A DNA stretch of 64,000 nucleotides, from assembly GCA_015178975.1 (NCBI GenBank), contig WHVD01000001.1, positions 3,720,001 to 3,784,000 on the forward strand, in the 5' to 3' direction. Shown one piece after another: positions 44,284 through 54,465 of the stretch. The notes under the pieces are model-generated. The model was not told the origin of the DNA. It saw only the letters and a list, made by a program, of their open reading frames with translations, and made no database searches. How positions within the stretch are numbered: position 1 is the stretch's first letter; each line of letters opens with the position of its first letter. The stretch is from Hysterangium stoloniferum. Its lineage: Eukaryota; Basidiomycota; Agaricomycetes; Hysterangiales; Hysterangiaceae. The translations under genes were made by a program, and so were the position numbers.

Positions 44284-44434
44284 ACTTCTCACTCATGCAT
44301 CTGGATGATTGAGTAGTATCTCTTTGTTGATGACTTCTTCCATTGAGGGCAATTCATTCCTAGGTGCTAGTTAGACCCTTGTGGTGCTGATGATGAGCTT
44401 CCAACCATTCTCCCTTCTCAGTGAAATATTCACC
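44284..44434 (-). pseudogene. family A gag remnant
   Basis: Continues family A beyond the second LTR B; aligned with 3490-3640 (TGATGACTTCTTCCATTGAGG; AACCATTCTCCCTTCTCAGTG). It ends where the family D LTR begins. Confidence 0.65.
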
Positions 44435-44856
44435 AGTTATATATATATACATATATCCCATAATACATCTTATTGTGATACTAGTTTGTAGTACAATAAT
44501 GAAAGAACTTATAATTAGTTTCCATGCATTTGTACTCTACCTTAGATCTGATAGTTGCTTATTCCTTCTTTCTTTCTGTATGCTTGATATTTAGAACTCT
44601 TCAGAACTCTGAATATCTGTAATTTTCTGGCTTGAATCTCATCTCTGAAATTAAGCACATTCTGAGCATTTGCATAGGGGCACAGCACATACAGTAAGCT
44701 GAAGCCAACATCCTGACCCTATCTGGAAGTTCCTGACATGGCACTTATGTAACAGTATATCAGATCTCAATCCTGCAACTCACTCATCATGGGTCCCAAA
44801 TGCAAAGCTGCTGAAGGACCACCCAACTTCAATCCCCATTGCAACTTTATGCCACT
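44435..44856 (+). mobile_element. family D LTR and leader with gag start
   Basis: A 5'-truncated D LTR ends near 44753 (CATGGCACTTATGTAACA), is followed by GTATATCAGATCTC and by a gag start codon at 44789 (MGPKCKAAEGPPNFNPHCNF). Gag is cut at CCACT (44852-44856) by LTR J. The coding part continues at 5740 in sequence terms. Confidence 0.75.
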
Positions 44857-45401
44857 TGTGAAGAGTCATGAAAGTCCTGACCACTCTATATATGAAGAAT
44901 ATCAACCATCTAGGTATGACACAACAATATATTGACTATTGAAGTACAATATATAAATAGAATGAACCTTAGTCAACTTAAGTAACTGTAAGATAACTAT
45001 GATGGCTAAGAGCTAATGAAATAAGAGTAAGAGGAGAAGTCAGTATGAGTGAGGCTAGATGCAAGTAGTGACTGATGAGAGTTTGAGCTTCAACTATTCA
45101 GTGTGAAGCTAGATGATTGCTGTAAGTCCAAGTTGGAAGCCAATCAAGATGGCTGAGACAATACCTCAATCACAACTTGCAGGACACAAAAGGGTGTCTG
45201 GGAAAGTTGTGGTTATGGGTAAAAAGTGTCTGAGTTCTAACCATGTGCGCTAATGTACATAAAACTATGGTGTGTGCCCACAAGTGTCTATGTACCCACA
45301 GGCATACATAGGTCTTCAAACTAATGTAAATACTACCAAATGCAAGATGTAGTAGTAGAAATAAAGAAAGAAGCATGGGAGGTAAAATATAATCAGAGCT
45401 A
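44857..45401 (+). mobile_element. LTR J, 3'-truncated copy
   Basis: Begins TGTGAAGAGTCATGAAAGTCC immediately after CCACT of D gag and follows the 5117 copy to about 45401 (AATCAGAGCTA), where the last ~80 bases are missing. Confidence 0.75.
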
Positions 45402-45637
45402 GTCAATGGAAAGGTTGAAGGACATTGGGAACTCCTCCCCATGCATCTTGAGTGGCTCCCCCTAGCTGCAAGATAGCTCAGGCCCAATGTAGCCATTTAA
45501 TCTGAAATGACTCAATAATGTCATCCCTCCTTGCATTGATCCCCTTAGTTTTTGAATGGATGATACCCACTGTCTGTAAGCCTTTTGATGTGTTGTGAGT
45601 TGGGCAATGAGGGGGGGCTGAGGGTTTAGTAGCATTG

Positions 45638-46159
45638 TGACACGAATCAAATTTCTTTTGATTAAGTTGAATATTAATCATAATTTATTCTACTAAACTG
45701 AATACAGAAGCCTCATTCAATGAAGTATAGATTTGCCCTGTTGATGAAGGAGAGGCTAATACCAGTCGTGAAGGCTCACAGGTGTTAATGTCGAAGAGTT
45801 TCGACAATCACATAAGACAAGATCGAGAGATAGATTAATAATACAGATAACTAATATACAATGGAGAGGTTTTCTGACTGAAGTCCTGTGTTCTTCTGAT
45901 TGCCCTTTTATGTCTTTCTTTATTAACCTATGATTAAACTATGACATATGAATGAAATCATAAATGACATTGAAATGAGACAAGTTGAATGTAAGTTGAA
46001 TAAATTTGAGGGTGTCGAAGATGTCAAATAGAATGTCGAGTCAGAATTTTTGTCAAAGATAAATCAATGTGTCAAAGATGAGTTGAAGAGTTGTCAAAAG
46101 TTACCTTGAATATTTTGTGATAATGTTGTGACAATGTTGTGTCTGTGACAGTTGTGACA
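45638..46159 (-). mobile_element. solo LTR F (522 bp)
   Basis: Plus-strand edges TGACACGAATCAAATTTC and GACAGTTGTGACA, with CATTG on both sides (45633-45637 and 46160-46164). Removal restores the reading PSSSSMLLNPQPP of the host coding region. Belongs to family K by comparison with 29635-30071. Confidence 0.9.
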
Positions 46160-46570
46160 CATTGATGAGGATGAGGGGATTAGCGGTTGGGGACTGCTAG
46201 TGGATGGTTGTAGCAGGCTAGTGTCAGCATCAGAATGGAGAGACTCTGTGGCTTCTGGCTCTGACAATAGCTTTTCTAGGTCCATGACAGCAGATATGGC
46301 TGCATGTTCAGGGGGAGTATGGCAGAGATCCACTGATAGTGATCAAAACATTGAAAGTTGGACTTTCTTGATGCTGTCTGCTAGTTGTTCCTTCTCTATG
46401 GAGTCATTGACACACAAATAGAAATTGTCCATGTGATCAGTCAGTATGAATGACCTGCTATAGCCCTGTATGTGTCCCTTGAGCAGTGGTTGTTGGAGTG
46501 CTGGCCCCAGCTGTGCTATACCTTCCCAATCATGAATTGCATGGAAGGGTAGTTGATTGACATGTGCATC

Positions 46571-48065
46571 TGTTAGAATTAAGATGCAGGTATGTGTCAG
46601 TACATCGTGGTCGTGAACAAAAAGTGTTAATATTACTAAGCAACTATACAGTAGTTACTAATCTATATACAAAAGAATGCAAGATTACTAATTATATATA
46701 TTATATTTCAACACAATCCCTTAATCGAAGCATTTGAACAAAAGGCTCCCTAAGTGCGAATTATCATATCTGTGCAGTATGCACCCATTGCACTCTCTGA
46801 GGTATCACCAATTTCAATGTTGTCATTACAATCAGCAGCATTGGCATTGGTGTTGGCATTGGCGGAAATCTTAGGGCTCAGACAGTCAACCTGGTAATGT
46901 CCATGTCCCCCACAGTTGAAGCATGAAACGTTTGGTGGGCGCTTAATTGTATGGTGGCGGGCAGCCAAAAAGGCTTGAATTTCTGCATTGTTATTAACAA
47001 TGGATAAATTATGAGGGCCAAGCTGGCGCGATTCTTCATTGAGTAAGCGATTGATGACATATTTGATGGTGAGTTGTTCAGGTGGAATGGAATCCAAGCT
47101 GACAATGAACTTGTCATATGATTCATCTAGGCCATTGGTAAGCACCAGAATTGTTTCTTCATCTTTGTGAGTTTTGAGCCAATGACGAAGGGCGGTATCA
47201 ATGTTAATTAATGGAGGACTGGTTGCATGGCTGAGATGTTGTGAGGTGTGCTTCACGGCGGCGATCCAGAGCTGCATGCTTTGTGAGTCATCTTTCTTCA
47301 TGGTCATTAAGTGGTGGCGAATAGCAAGATGAGACGCGAATCCACAAGCAACATGTACTTGGCATAAATTTTCCCAAGAGATGACGGGATCGTTTTCATG
47401 GAGGTGAGGGATTTGCTCTGGTTCAATACCAAGAGTAAGTTCCAATTGGGCAAGTTGCTGTTTTTTAATGAATGCACGGATCAATTTTGAGGAGGATGAG
47501 CTGAGTGGTCGAGTTTCTGAACCATCAATAAGATCCCAGACATCCTTGTGAACGAGAAGTGCTTTCATATAAACACACCATGTACTATAATTTTCTTCCC
47601 CTAGTTTTTGAAAGTAATTCTCGTTCCCCATTTCTGGATAAGTGTGCGATGCTGATGTAGATTAGTGAGAAAAATGAAGAAAAGGTGTGCAGTGCCAATT
47701 TTGATGTACTGCCCCGGAATCCTTTTTGTGCACGTACTGTGACTTCTAAGTCCTCTTATATGGTCACCTTCAATATACTGCCCCAGAGTCCTTCCCATGC
47801 AAGTATTGCGGCTTCTAAGCCCTTCTATATGGCCACCTAAAAAGAATACGACGAGTAACTACTCAAAGGAACAAAAATGCGTGGCGACGAATCTGAAAGA
47901 TAAGTCTGCGGGGCCTATAACCTGTTAGAATTAAGGCACAGGTATGCATCAGTACATCGTGGATGCGAACAAAAAGCGTTAGTATTACTAAGCAACTATA
48001 CAGTAGTTACTAATCTATATACAAAAGAATGCAAGATTACTAATTATATATATTATATTTCAACA
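46571..48065 (-). mobile_element. gag-only copia-like LTR element 1 (1495 bp)
   Basis: Two direct 143-bp LTRs (46571-46713 and 47923-48065; plus-strand edges TGTTAGAATTAAG and TATATTTCAACA) enclose one intact gag ORF on the minus strand. The element is flanked by GCATC on both sides (46566-46570 and 48066-48070). Directly after the 5' LTR (minus strand) comes GGTTATAGGCCCCGCAGAC, resembling the half-initiator-tRNA primer site of copia, and AAGGGATTG precedes the 3' LTR. There is no protease, integrase or RT, so it must depend on another element's enzymes. Confidence 0.9.
46750..47631 (-). CDS. copia-type Gag of element 1 (293 aa, intact)
   Basis: A single open frame beginning MGNENYFQKLGEENYSTW. 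The first 110 residues follow the gag polypeptide pattern of Ty1/copia (YSTWCVYMKALLVHKDVWDL; later FIVSLDSIPPE), and a zinc knuckle CFNCGGHGHYQVDC lies near residues 236-249, followed by an Asn/Ala-rich tail. It would form the particle shell and bind element RNA. Start choice: first ATG of the frame, 292 bases inside the 5' LTR end. This is one of the few undamaged TE proteins in the window, which suggests recent mobility. The ORF contains several intact CpG-containing codons. Confidence 0.85.
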   Translation of the reverse strand: MGNENYFQKLGEENYSTWCVYMKALLVHKDVWDLIDGSETRPLSSSSSKLIRAFIKKQQLAQLELTLGIEPEQIPHLHENDPVISWENLCQVHVACGFASHLAIRHHLMTMKKDDSQSMQLWIAAVKHTSQHLSHATSPPLINIDTALRHWLKTHKDEETILVLTNGLDESYDKFIVSLDSIPPEQLTIKYVINRLLNEESRQLGPHNLSIVNNNAEIQAFLAARHHTIKRPPNVSCFNCGGHGHYQVDCLSPKISANANTNANAADCNDNIEIGDTSESAMGAYCTDMIIRT

Positions 48066-49048
48066 GCATCCAGTCTGTTGGAGGAAGACAGTCTGTGGCA
48101 GCCATGAAGTTGGTGGGTGAAGGTGCCAGTGGAGGGAATGATTCTATTGTGGGCTTGCAGACAGGGTCAACTGGAGGGGGATCAATGACAAGGGGCTCTG
48201 CATCTTGGATCAAGGCCCTCATTTTCCCTTCACTTTCTCACTCATTTGAAGAGGCTCTTCAGATGGTTCCATGTTTGGTATTTCACCTTCCATTGGCTCA
48301 TTGTCAGGTCAGTGGATGGGGTTCCTGAGGGAAATGCAAAGAGAGGAGAGAGGTTCTGGTGTGGAGATCTGTTGTGCAGGAGGGGGATAAGGTATCTTGT
48401 AGTCCATGGAAGGCTTGGGTAGCAACACGAGACAGGGTTGTGGAGAACATATGGGGGGACTACTGGGAATGTATGGAGGTGGAGGGAGTTCTGTGACAGG
48501 AGAGAACCCTGGTGCAGGAAGGGGCTCTGGTAAGGGAAGACACTCTGGCACAGGAGGTAATGGAGGGTGGGTGGACATGAGGCATTTCCAAGCTTTTTGA
48601 TGGCTTGGAGAATGGCGTGAAATGGTGTAATGGAGGGTGTATGAAGGGGGTGGTTGATGTTGTCATTATAATCAGCTGTATGATGGATGAGGAGGTAGGA
48701 GTAGACTTGGACATGGCTGTGAGTCTATCCAGGTGATATCCTCACCAAACCCTGACAGAAGGTGGTAGTTCCCTTCATTGGTTGGGGTTGCTGGTGATGA
48801 AGTGGACTCTATCTGGGAGTAAATATCCCTCATAGCAGTCCACATGCAGATACTTGTCATCGTAGGTGGGGTTGCCTGGCGAGTTTTTGTCAGAGTCAGA
48901 CAATGAATCTGCAGGTCCCATTCAATACATTTTTTCTTTGGGTCCACATTGTTCGAGATGTTTTGGAGGTAGTTTGACTCCATCTCCCCATCACAAGTCA
49001 ATACACTATAGTTTGATCCTTCTAACCCTTTCCCAATCATAAAATGTA

Positions 49049-50658
49049 ACGAGTGGGGGACAAAACCGTTCCAATGATTTTTTATATGTCAAAGAATGTT
49101 GAATAACTCAATGAGTACTTGACCAATTGACCTGAAATTTTTTTAATTTAGGTAGTCATATATGTTGGCTATATACCCTAAAAAATTATATGACATAAGC
49201 ATTATTTGTCATCAAATTATAAATCAAATACTAATGCAATCTCATTGGAACAGTTTTGTCCCTGTCACATGATTAGCACATAACCTTATTGATTATCCAC
49301 AAATAAATGCAAATAAAATCATGTGACCTGTTCAAATTGTGTATATATACAACTGTTCACTTCTCCAAGTGATAGCATCCCAACAACCCATCAGTTTACA
49401 TCATGAGAGCTCTCACTCCTGCTCAACTTGATCATGTTCTTACTCTACTTGACAAGGACAAGTCTGCACATGAAGTAGCTGCTACCACTGGTCATTCTGT
49501 CTCTACTATATCCAGAATTCACTCTAAACATTCTTCCTCCCTCTCCAAAGCAACTGGAGGTCGTCCACACAAACTTTCCCCCTCTAATACCCATTACATT
49601 ATCCAACAAATCACTTCCCAGAAGATTGACCATGCCACTCAGGCCTCTAAAGTCCTACAAGATATGAATGGGGAGTCTATGTCTGCAAGAACAATTTGTA
49701 GGGAACTCAAGAAAGCTGGAATGAAGGCTGTGGTGAAGAGGAAAAGGCCTAAACTCACACAAAGGCATAGAAGGGAGAGGCTGGACTTTGCATTAGCATA
49801 CAAGAACTGGTCTCTGAAGGACTGGAAGAGGGTTGTTTGGTCAGATGAGACCAAAATCAATTGTTTGGGGTCAGATGGAAGGAAGTGGGTGTGGAAAAAA
49901 GTAGGAGAGGGGCTCAGTGATAGGCTGGTTGAGGGCACAGTCAAGTTTGGAGGGGGAAATCTGATGTTGTGGGGTTGTATGTTCTGGGAAGGACCAGGAT
50001 ATGCCACCAAGATTGATGGGAGGATGGATGCTGAACTTTATGTTAGCATTTTGGGGGATGAACTTCAAGAATCTCTCAAGCATTACAAGAAGAAGACTGG
50101 GAATATTGTCTTTCAGCAAGACAATGATCCCAAACACAAGAGCAAGAAGGCCACCAATTGGCTTAATGGCAGTGATTTTGATGTCATGATATGGCCCCCT
50201 TGATCTGCTGATCTTAATCCAATTGAACACCTTTGGCATTACCTCAAGAAGAGGCTACTAGAGTATGAAGTGGAGCCTAGGAGTATTCAGGAGTTATGGG
50301 AAAGGGTCCAGACAGAATGGGATAGGATTCCTGCTTCTATTTGTCAGAATTTGATAGAGAGTATGCCTAGAAGGATTGCAGCTGTTTTGGATGCCAAGGG
50401 GGGTTACACCAAGTACTAGATTATATGATTTGTATTGGATTATATACCAGGGACAAAAATGTTCCAATGAGATTGCATTAGTATTTGATTTATAGTTTGG
50501 TGACAAATAATGCTTATGTCATAGAATTCCTAGGGTATATAGCCAACATATATGACTACCTAAATTAAAAACTTCAGGTCAATTGGTCAAGTACTCATTG
50601 AGTTATTCAACATTCTTTGACATATAAAAAATCATTGGAACAGTTTTGTCCCCCACTG
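49049..50658 (+). mobile_element. Tc1/mariner 1 with long terminal repeats
   Basis: About 1.6 kb, bounded by inverted repeats of about 210 bp (49052-49265 and 50446-50658; outer sequence AGTGGGGGACAAAAC) and inserted at TA. The inner and outer parts of each repeat carry related GTTCCAAT blocks, as in IR/DR type mariners. Left end shows one or two base changes relative to the right end. Confidence 0.9.
49403..50419 (+). pseudogene. mariner 1 transposase, one nonsense codon
   Basis: A 338-codon frame from MRALTPAQLDHVLTLLD to KGGYTKY, open except for one TGA at codon 267 (50201-50203). An N-terminal helix-turn-helix (HSVSTISRIHSKHSSSL), the catalytic D in VVWSDETKIN, the second D in FQQDNDPKH and the E in LNPIEHLWHYLKKRLL are all present with DD34E-like spacing. 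The stop sits in WPP-stop-SADLNPIEHLW, where relatives carry R or Q, so a CGA-to-TGA or similar change is likely. The enzyme excises and reinserts the element by cut and paste at TA. Without read-through it would lose the third catalytic residue. Confidence 0.9.
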
Positions 50659-50914
50659 TACCCTCATACAGGTTTGCAGCTGGTATTTAGACAGAAAAAG
50701 CCAGGTGCTGTCATTTGTTACTACCTAGATACATATAAAACAACATATTACAAGCTCATTGGGAGTGATACATTTGTTGGCTCATGAATTGGTTCACAAG
50801 CTCAAATGGACTGCAATTTTGGGAAACATGCTGTAGGTCAAATTTTGGAGTTATAAAATTATAATATACTAGATATATAGTAGTAAAATACATATATGTA
50901 GTTACAAGACAATT
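50659..50914. other. unassigned spacer
   Basis: AT-rich, no coding sequence. Confidence 0.4.
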
Positions 50915-51465
50915 GGTCAATTATTGATACAACGTTCACAACTTTCAGCAATATTTCTGCACAAATCTAGTGTGTGCCTTATGTAATGCAAAGCACTGTA
51001 ATTGAAGTACCTTCCATGGATTGCCCACTTACCTTTTGATGACTCCCCATCTCCCCCTTGGACTCTGTCTCTACATCTGCTTCTTTGTGCTAGTAGGAGT
51101 ATCAGTATCAACTTAAAATATATAAAATACTTTAGGCTTACCTTCCCTGTGGCCACTGTGGATGCTTTGGCACATTCCACAGTGACCCAGGCTGCCAACT
51201 CTGCCTCTGCCTTCCTGGCAGCTGCCTCTTCCTCCTCCTTCTTCCTCTGCTCTTCCACCTCTTCCTCTGTGGACAATTCCACCTGGTACTCCCTCTCTAG
51301 CACTGCCTCCTCTTCCCTCACCCTCCTCTCTTCCCCCTCCCATTGCTGCTATTGTTCCTCATGCTGCTCACAAATTTGAGCAGCTGAGAATGGAGCCCTG
51401 TTCATGGGCCCCATGGAACTCCTGGAAGTAGTGGTAGGTTTACATGGCATGGGTTTTGGTCCCAT
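50915..51465 (-). pseudogene. hypothetical coiled-coil protein
   Basis: A start codon at 51465 (MGPKPMPCKPTTTSRSS), a TAG at codon 39, then a long Glu/Arg/Lys-rich helix (EREYQVELSTEEEVEEQRKK and on, 51300-51190). A probable intron begins GTAAGCC at about 51140 and ends CTACTAG near 51090, leading to HKEADVETESKGEMGS and another GTAAGT donor near 51035. Heptad-like charge pattern suggests a coiled coil. Function unknown; similar charged orphan proteins are common in repeat-rich basidiomycete genomes. Confidence 0.4.
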
Positions 51466-51479
51466 TTTCTGGATAGTTG

Positions 51480-52944
51480 ATGGGGTATGAAAGAAGAAGA
51501 AAATTTATTATTTTCAATTTTTATATATGTAGGCCCCTCACATTTAAACCTTACCTTAGGACTTGGCTTCAGGTTATGTGCTGCACCCTTGTAGAATCAT
51601 CAATATCCTAATTTCAGGCAGATGAGGACTTACCATATTTTTGGATCTGAGGATAGGTCCAAGGACAAGGGAGTAATTAGGTTGTTTAGTAAGAAATAAG
51701 AAGACTGAGGACAAAGGCAAATAGGTCAGACACAGAGGATCAAAGAATGAACCAGATTCAAAGTGAATATTTGAACTGAAGTGGCTTCAACCTATGTATG
51801 TGCTGCACCCTCACACAAACTGTTGAAGTCCTCTGGTATTTCAAAATAAGCAAATAGTATGTAACAGACTAAAAGTCCACACTTAGTTTAATCGGGTGGG
51901 AGGTTAAAATGCTAAGAGCTGGAGTGATAAGAGTCTTGGCTGGCCACTGACATCTTGAAGAGGATTAAGTAAAAGAGTAGGGGAACTTAAGTCAATATTC
52001 AAATTAAAGTACTATAGCATACAGGAGAGCTAGATACTAAAAATGAGATCAATGATTGGGAGGCTAATCATGAAAGTAAGAAGGCAAATAAATGAAAAGA
52101 AGCAAGTGATGGGATGGAGGGATGATAGGAATTAAATGCAGGGTAATAGTAAAATACTAAAGGAGTTTATGGAGCAGATGACAGGAAAGCATCAGGACAG
52201 GAGTAGAATGGAATGATTAAAAAGGGTATCCTATAGTAAGCCAAGTGTTGGAATGTCAGGGGTGATACTGCAGTTGGGGATACCAATAACAGGATGCTGG
52301 AGGGTTGTCAGAGTGAAAACAAGCTGCAGGAGCCTGAAAAGGTGAGGATCCTAACAGGAGACCTAAAACTAGAGACAAAGGGTTGTCCTAAAAGGAAATA
52401 CTGGTGATGAGCATATTTTTGGAGAGGCCTCAGTTCTGGGGCTGGGTAAGGAAAATGAATATATTTCATTAAAGCCTCGGGTTCTGGAGCAAAGAGGAAT
52501 ATGACTTGGGGGCAGTGACCAGAGTTGAAATGGGAGAATATGATAAGGAAAGTCCAGTCCTGGGCAGAGTCTGGGCATGAGTCTTAACAGCAGTACTAAC
52601 GAGAACAAGGAAAGAGACAAATGGATCTAAGAAAAGGTACAGACATAGTTAAATAATAAGAGGTAGACTTAAACTATAGACAAAGGGAAGTTAGCTGAGA
52701 ATTCTGATCATCATGAGGTGCAGGGTTGCACTGAACAAGTAATATATACCAAATTTGCAAGTGAGCATATTTTCAGAGAGGCCTCAGGCTTCGGAAAATG
52801 CAGATTCTTGTTGAGTGGACTGGCAGAGATTGACAGGAAGTTGTATTAGCAAGAAGTCCAGTTCCAGGCAGGATATGGGAACAGGTCTTAACACCATTCA
52901 CTTTCTACATTTTAACAGGTCCTTGAACATAGACCATGGTGAGT
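51480..52944. other. non-coding region with two remnants of the shared LTR motif
   Basis: AG-rich sequence. GGACTTGGCTTCAGGTTATG at 51559 and TGGCTTCAACCTATG near 51785 are degenerate copies of the motif shared by LTR B and D, so old LTR remnants are likely. Otherwise nothing recognised. Confidence 0.5.
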
Positions 52945-53589
52945 TGTCAGGGCAATATATGGTTGCCATTTATTTTATTTAAGTTTATGATATTTTTCTA
53001 CATTTCTCTATATTTTTCTATATTTTATAAGGTGCATATATGCACCTACACACAGATACAGGTGCAAATGTGATTACGTAATCACACCACCCCGTGCTGC
53101 CATTGCGAAGTCACCACCATTGTCGTCGCAAGGTCGCCACAACCGTTGTCATCGCAGGGCTGTCGCAGCCATCGTTATTGCAAGGTCGCCGTATCTGCCA
53201 TCATCGTAAGGCCACCACCACTGCCCAAAACCTGGTTGACACAGTGCTTCCCACTGTGTGTCTAAAGTCATCCCTTGCACAGATGTGCACCCCGCCGCTG
53301 CAGACAAAGTCGGCGCTGATGCAAATGCCAAGGTGCCAGTTAGATGCTGGTTAGACGCCGAAGTGCCAGTTTGCTCAATAGCAGTGCATATATGCACTTT
53401 CTTTTAATTTCTCATAAATAATAAATAGTATAAATAGGGGGGCATGTACATAGCTAGTCTTTAGTTTCAATCTCTTAGGAATCCCACTAAAACAAGTGTG
53501 ATCTCCCCTGTCATTGAGCTGTCCCCTCTTCCCTTCATATTTCTGTGTTTTGTCTTGTGTTTGGTAGCCTTGTTAGTGTTGCCCTAACA
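52945..53589 (+). mobile_element. solo LTR E (645 bp)
   Basis: Starts TGTCAGGGCAATATATGG and ends GTGTTGCCCTAACA, with TGAGT on both sides (52940-52944 and 53590-53594). The last 190 bases, including GTATAAATAGGGGGGCATG and CATTGAGCTGTCCCC, match LTR E at 31.1 kb closely. The centre (53100-53250) holds loosely repeated CGCAAGGTCGCCAC units. Confidence 0.92.
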
Positions 53590-54465
53590 TGAGTGCTGCA
53601 TCAACTCATGACAATCTCTTCCAATGCACTTAGAATTCCTGAATGTCTGGCAGGAGATGAGGCTCATGAGCAGACAATGTGTGGACCAAAGAAGTACAAT
53701 GACTCACAAAACCTTTTCAATGTTTGGCATTTGCATATTGGCAGACTACTACCAGGGGAGAGAAAATAGCTAGAAATCTCAGAAAAACACAGTACATAGC
53801 TAAACATGTGTAATATCATGGCCTAGAATATTATTACATAATGACCATTTTTAGGCATGCTAAAAATAGTTTAGTCAGGCCTGCTCATTGAAAAGGTTTT
53901 GTTGCTGAAGATTATGATGCAATATATGTATGCTACATTTTAATACTTGGTAAACCCTCCCTTAGCCTTTATTACTGCCTCAATCCTTCTTGGCATGCTT
54001 TCAATTAACTTCTGACACTCAGAAGCTGGTATATCTTCCCACTCCTTCTCTATCCTCTCTCACAACTCCAGAATCCCACTTGGTGCAGTGGCATACTGTC
54101 CCAGCTTTCTCTTCAAGTAATCCCATAGATGCTCAATTGGATTGAGATCTGGGAACTGGGCAGGCCATGGTAGGACAATCATTGCATGCTTTTCAAACCA
54201 TTCCTTTGCCTTTTTGCAGGTGTGCTTTGGATCATTGTCCTGCTAAAAGATGATTTTAGCAGGTCCAACTGGTAATACCCAATGCTGTTTTGGAGGTCTT
54301 CATCCAAGATGCTTTTGTAAAGCTCCCCATCCATTCTACCCTCAATCCTAGTGGCATATCCTACACCTTCCCACATGAAGCACCCCCAAACCATGACAGA
54401 CCCTCCACTGAACTTCACTGTTCCTTGAACAAGCCTCTCATTCAGGCCTTCCCCAGTCTTTTTCC

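Larger units (their letters stand above)
45402..49046 (-). pseudogene. hypothetical protein gene, broken by three insertions or edges
   Basis: Removing LTR F and the gag-only element leaves a minus-strand coding region from about 49040 to 45462: VDPKKKCIEWDLQIHCLTLT (about 48910-48960), a proline-rich stretch (48309-48578), AHVNQLPFHAIHDWEGIAQL (about 46500-46560), MDLEKLLSEPEATESLH (about 46240-46290), and NPQPPLIAQLTTHQKAYRQW to a stop at 45462. Several stops and frameshifts are present. I do not recognise the family. Low-complexity proline and serine tracts and its position inside a repeat block suggest a transposon-associated or orphan gene. LTR F and the gag-only element inserted after it was in place. 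Confidence 0.4.

Noticed and set aside
44284..44434. A full gypsy A element between 38 and 44 kb with its own LTRs
   Set aside because: No LTR pair belonging to A could be found; the LTRs in this interval are B and C insertions with their own target duplications.
49639..50239. Two 120-residue minus-strand ORFs
   Set aside because: Antisense shadows of the mariner 1 transposase.
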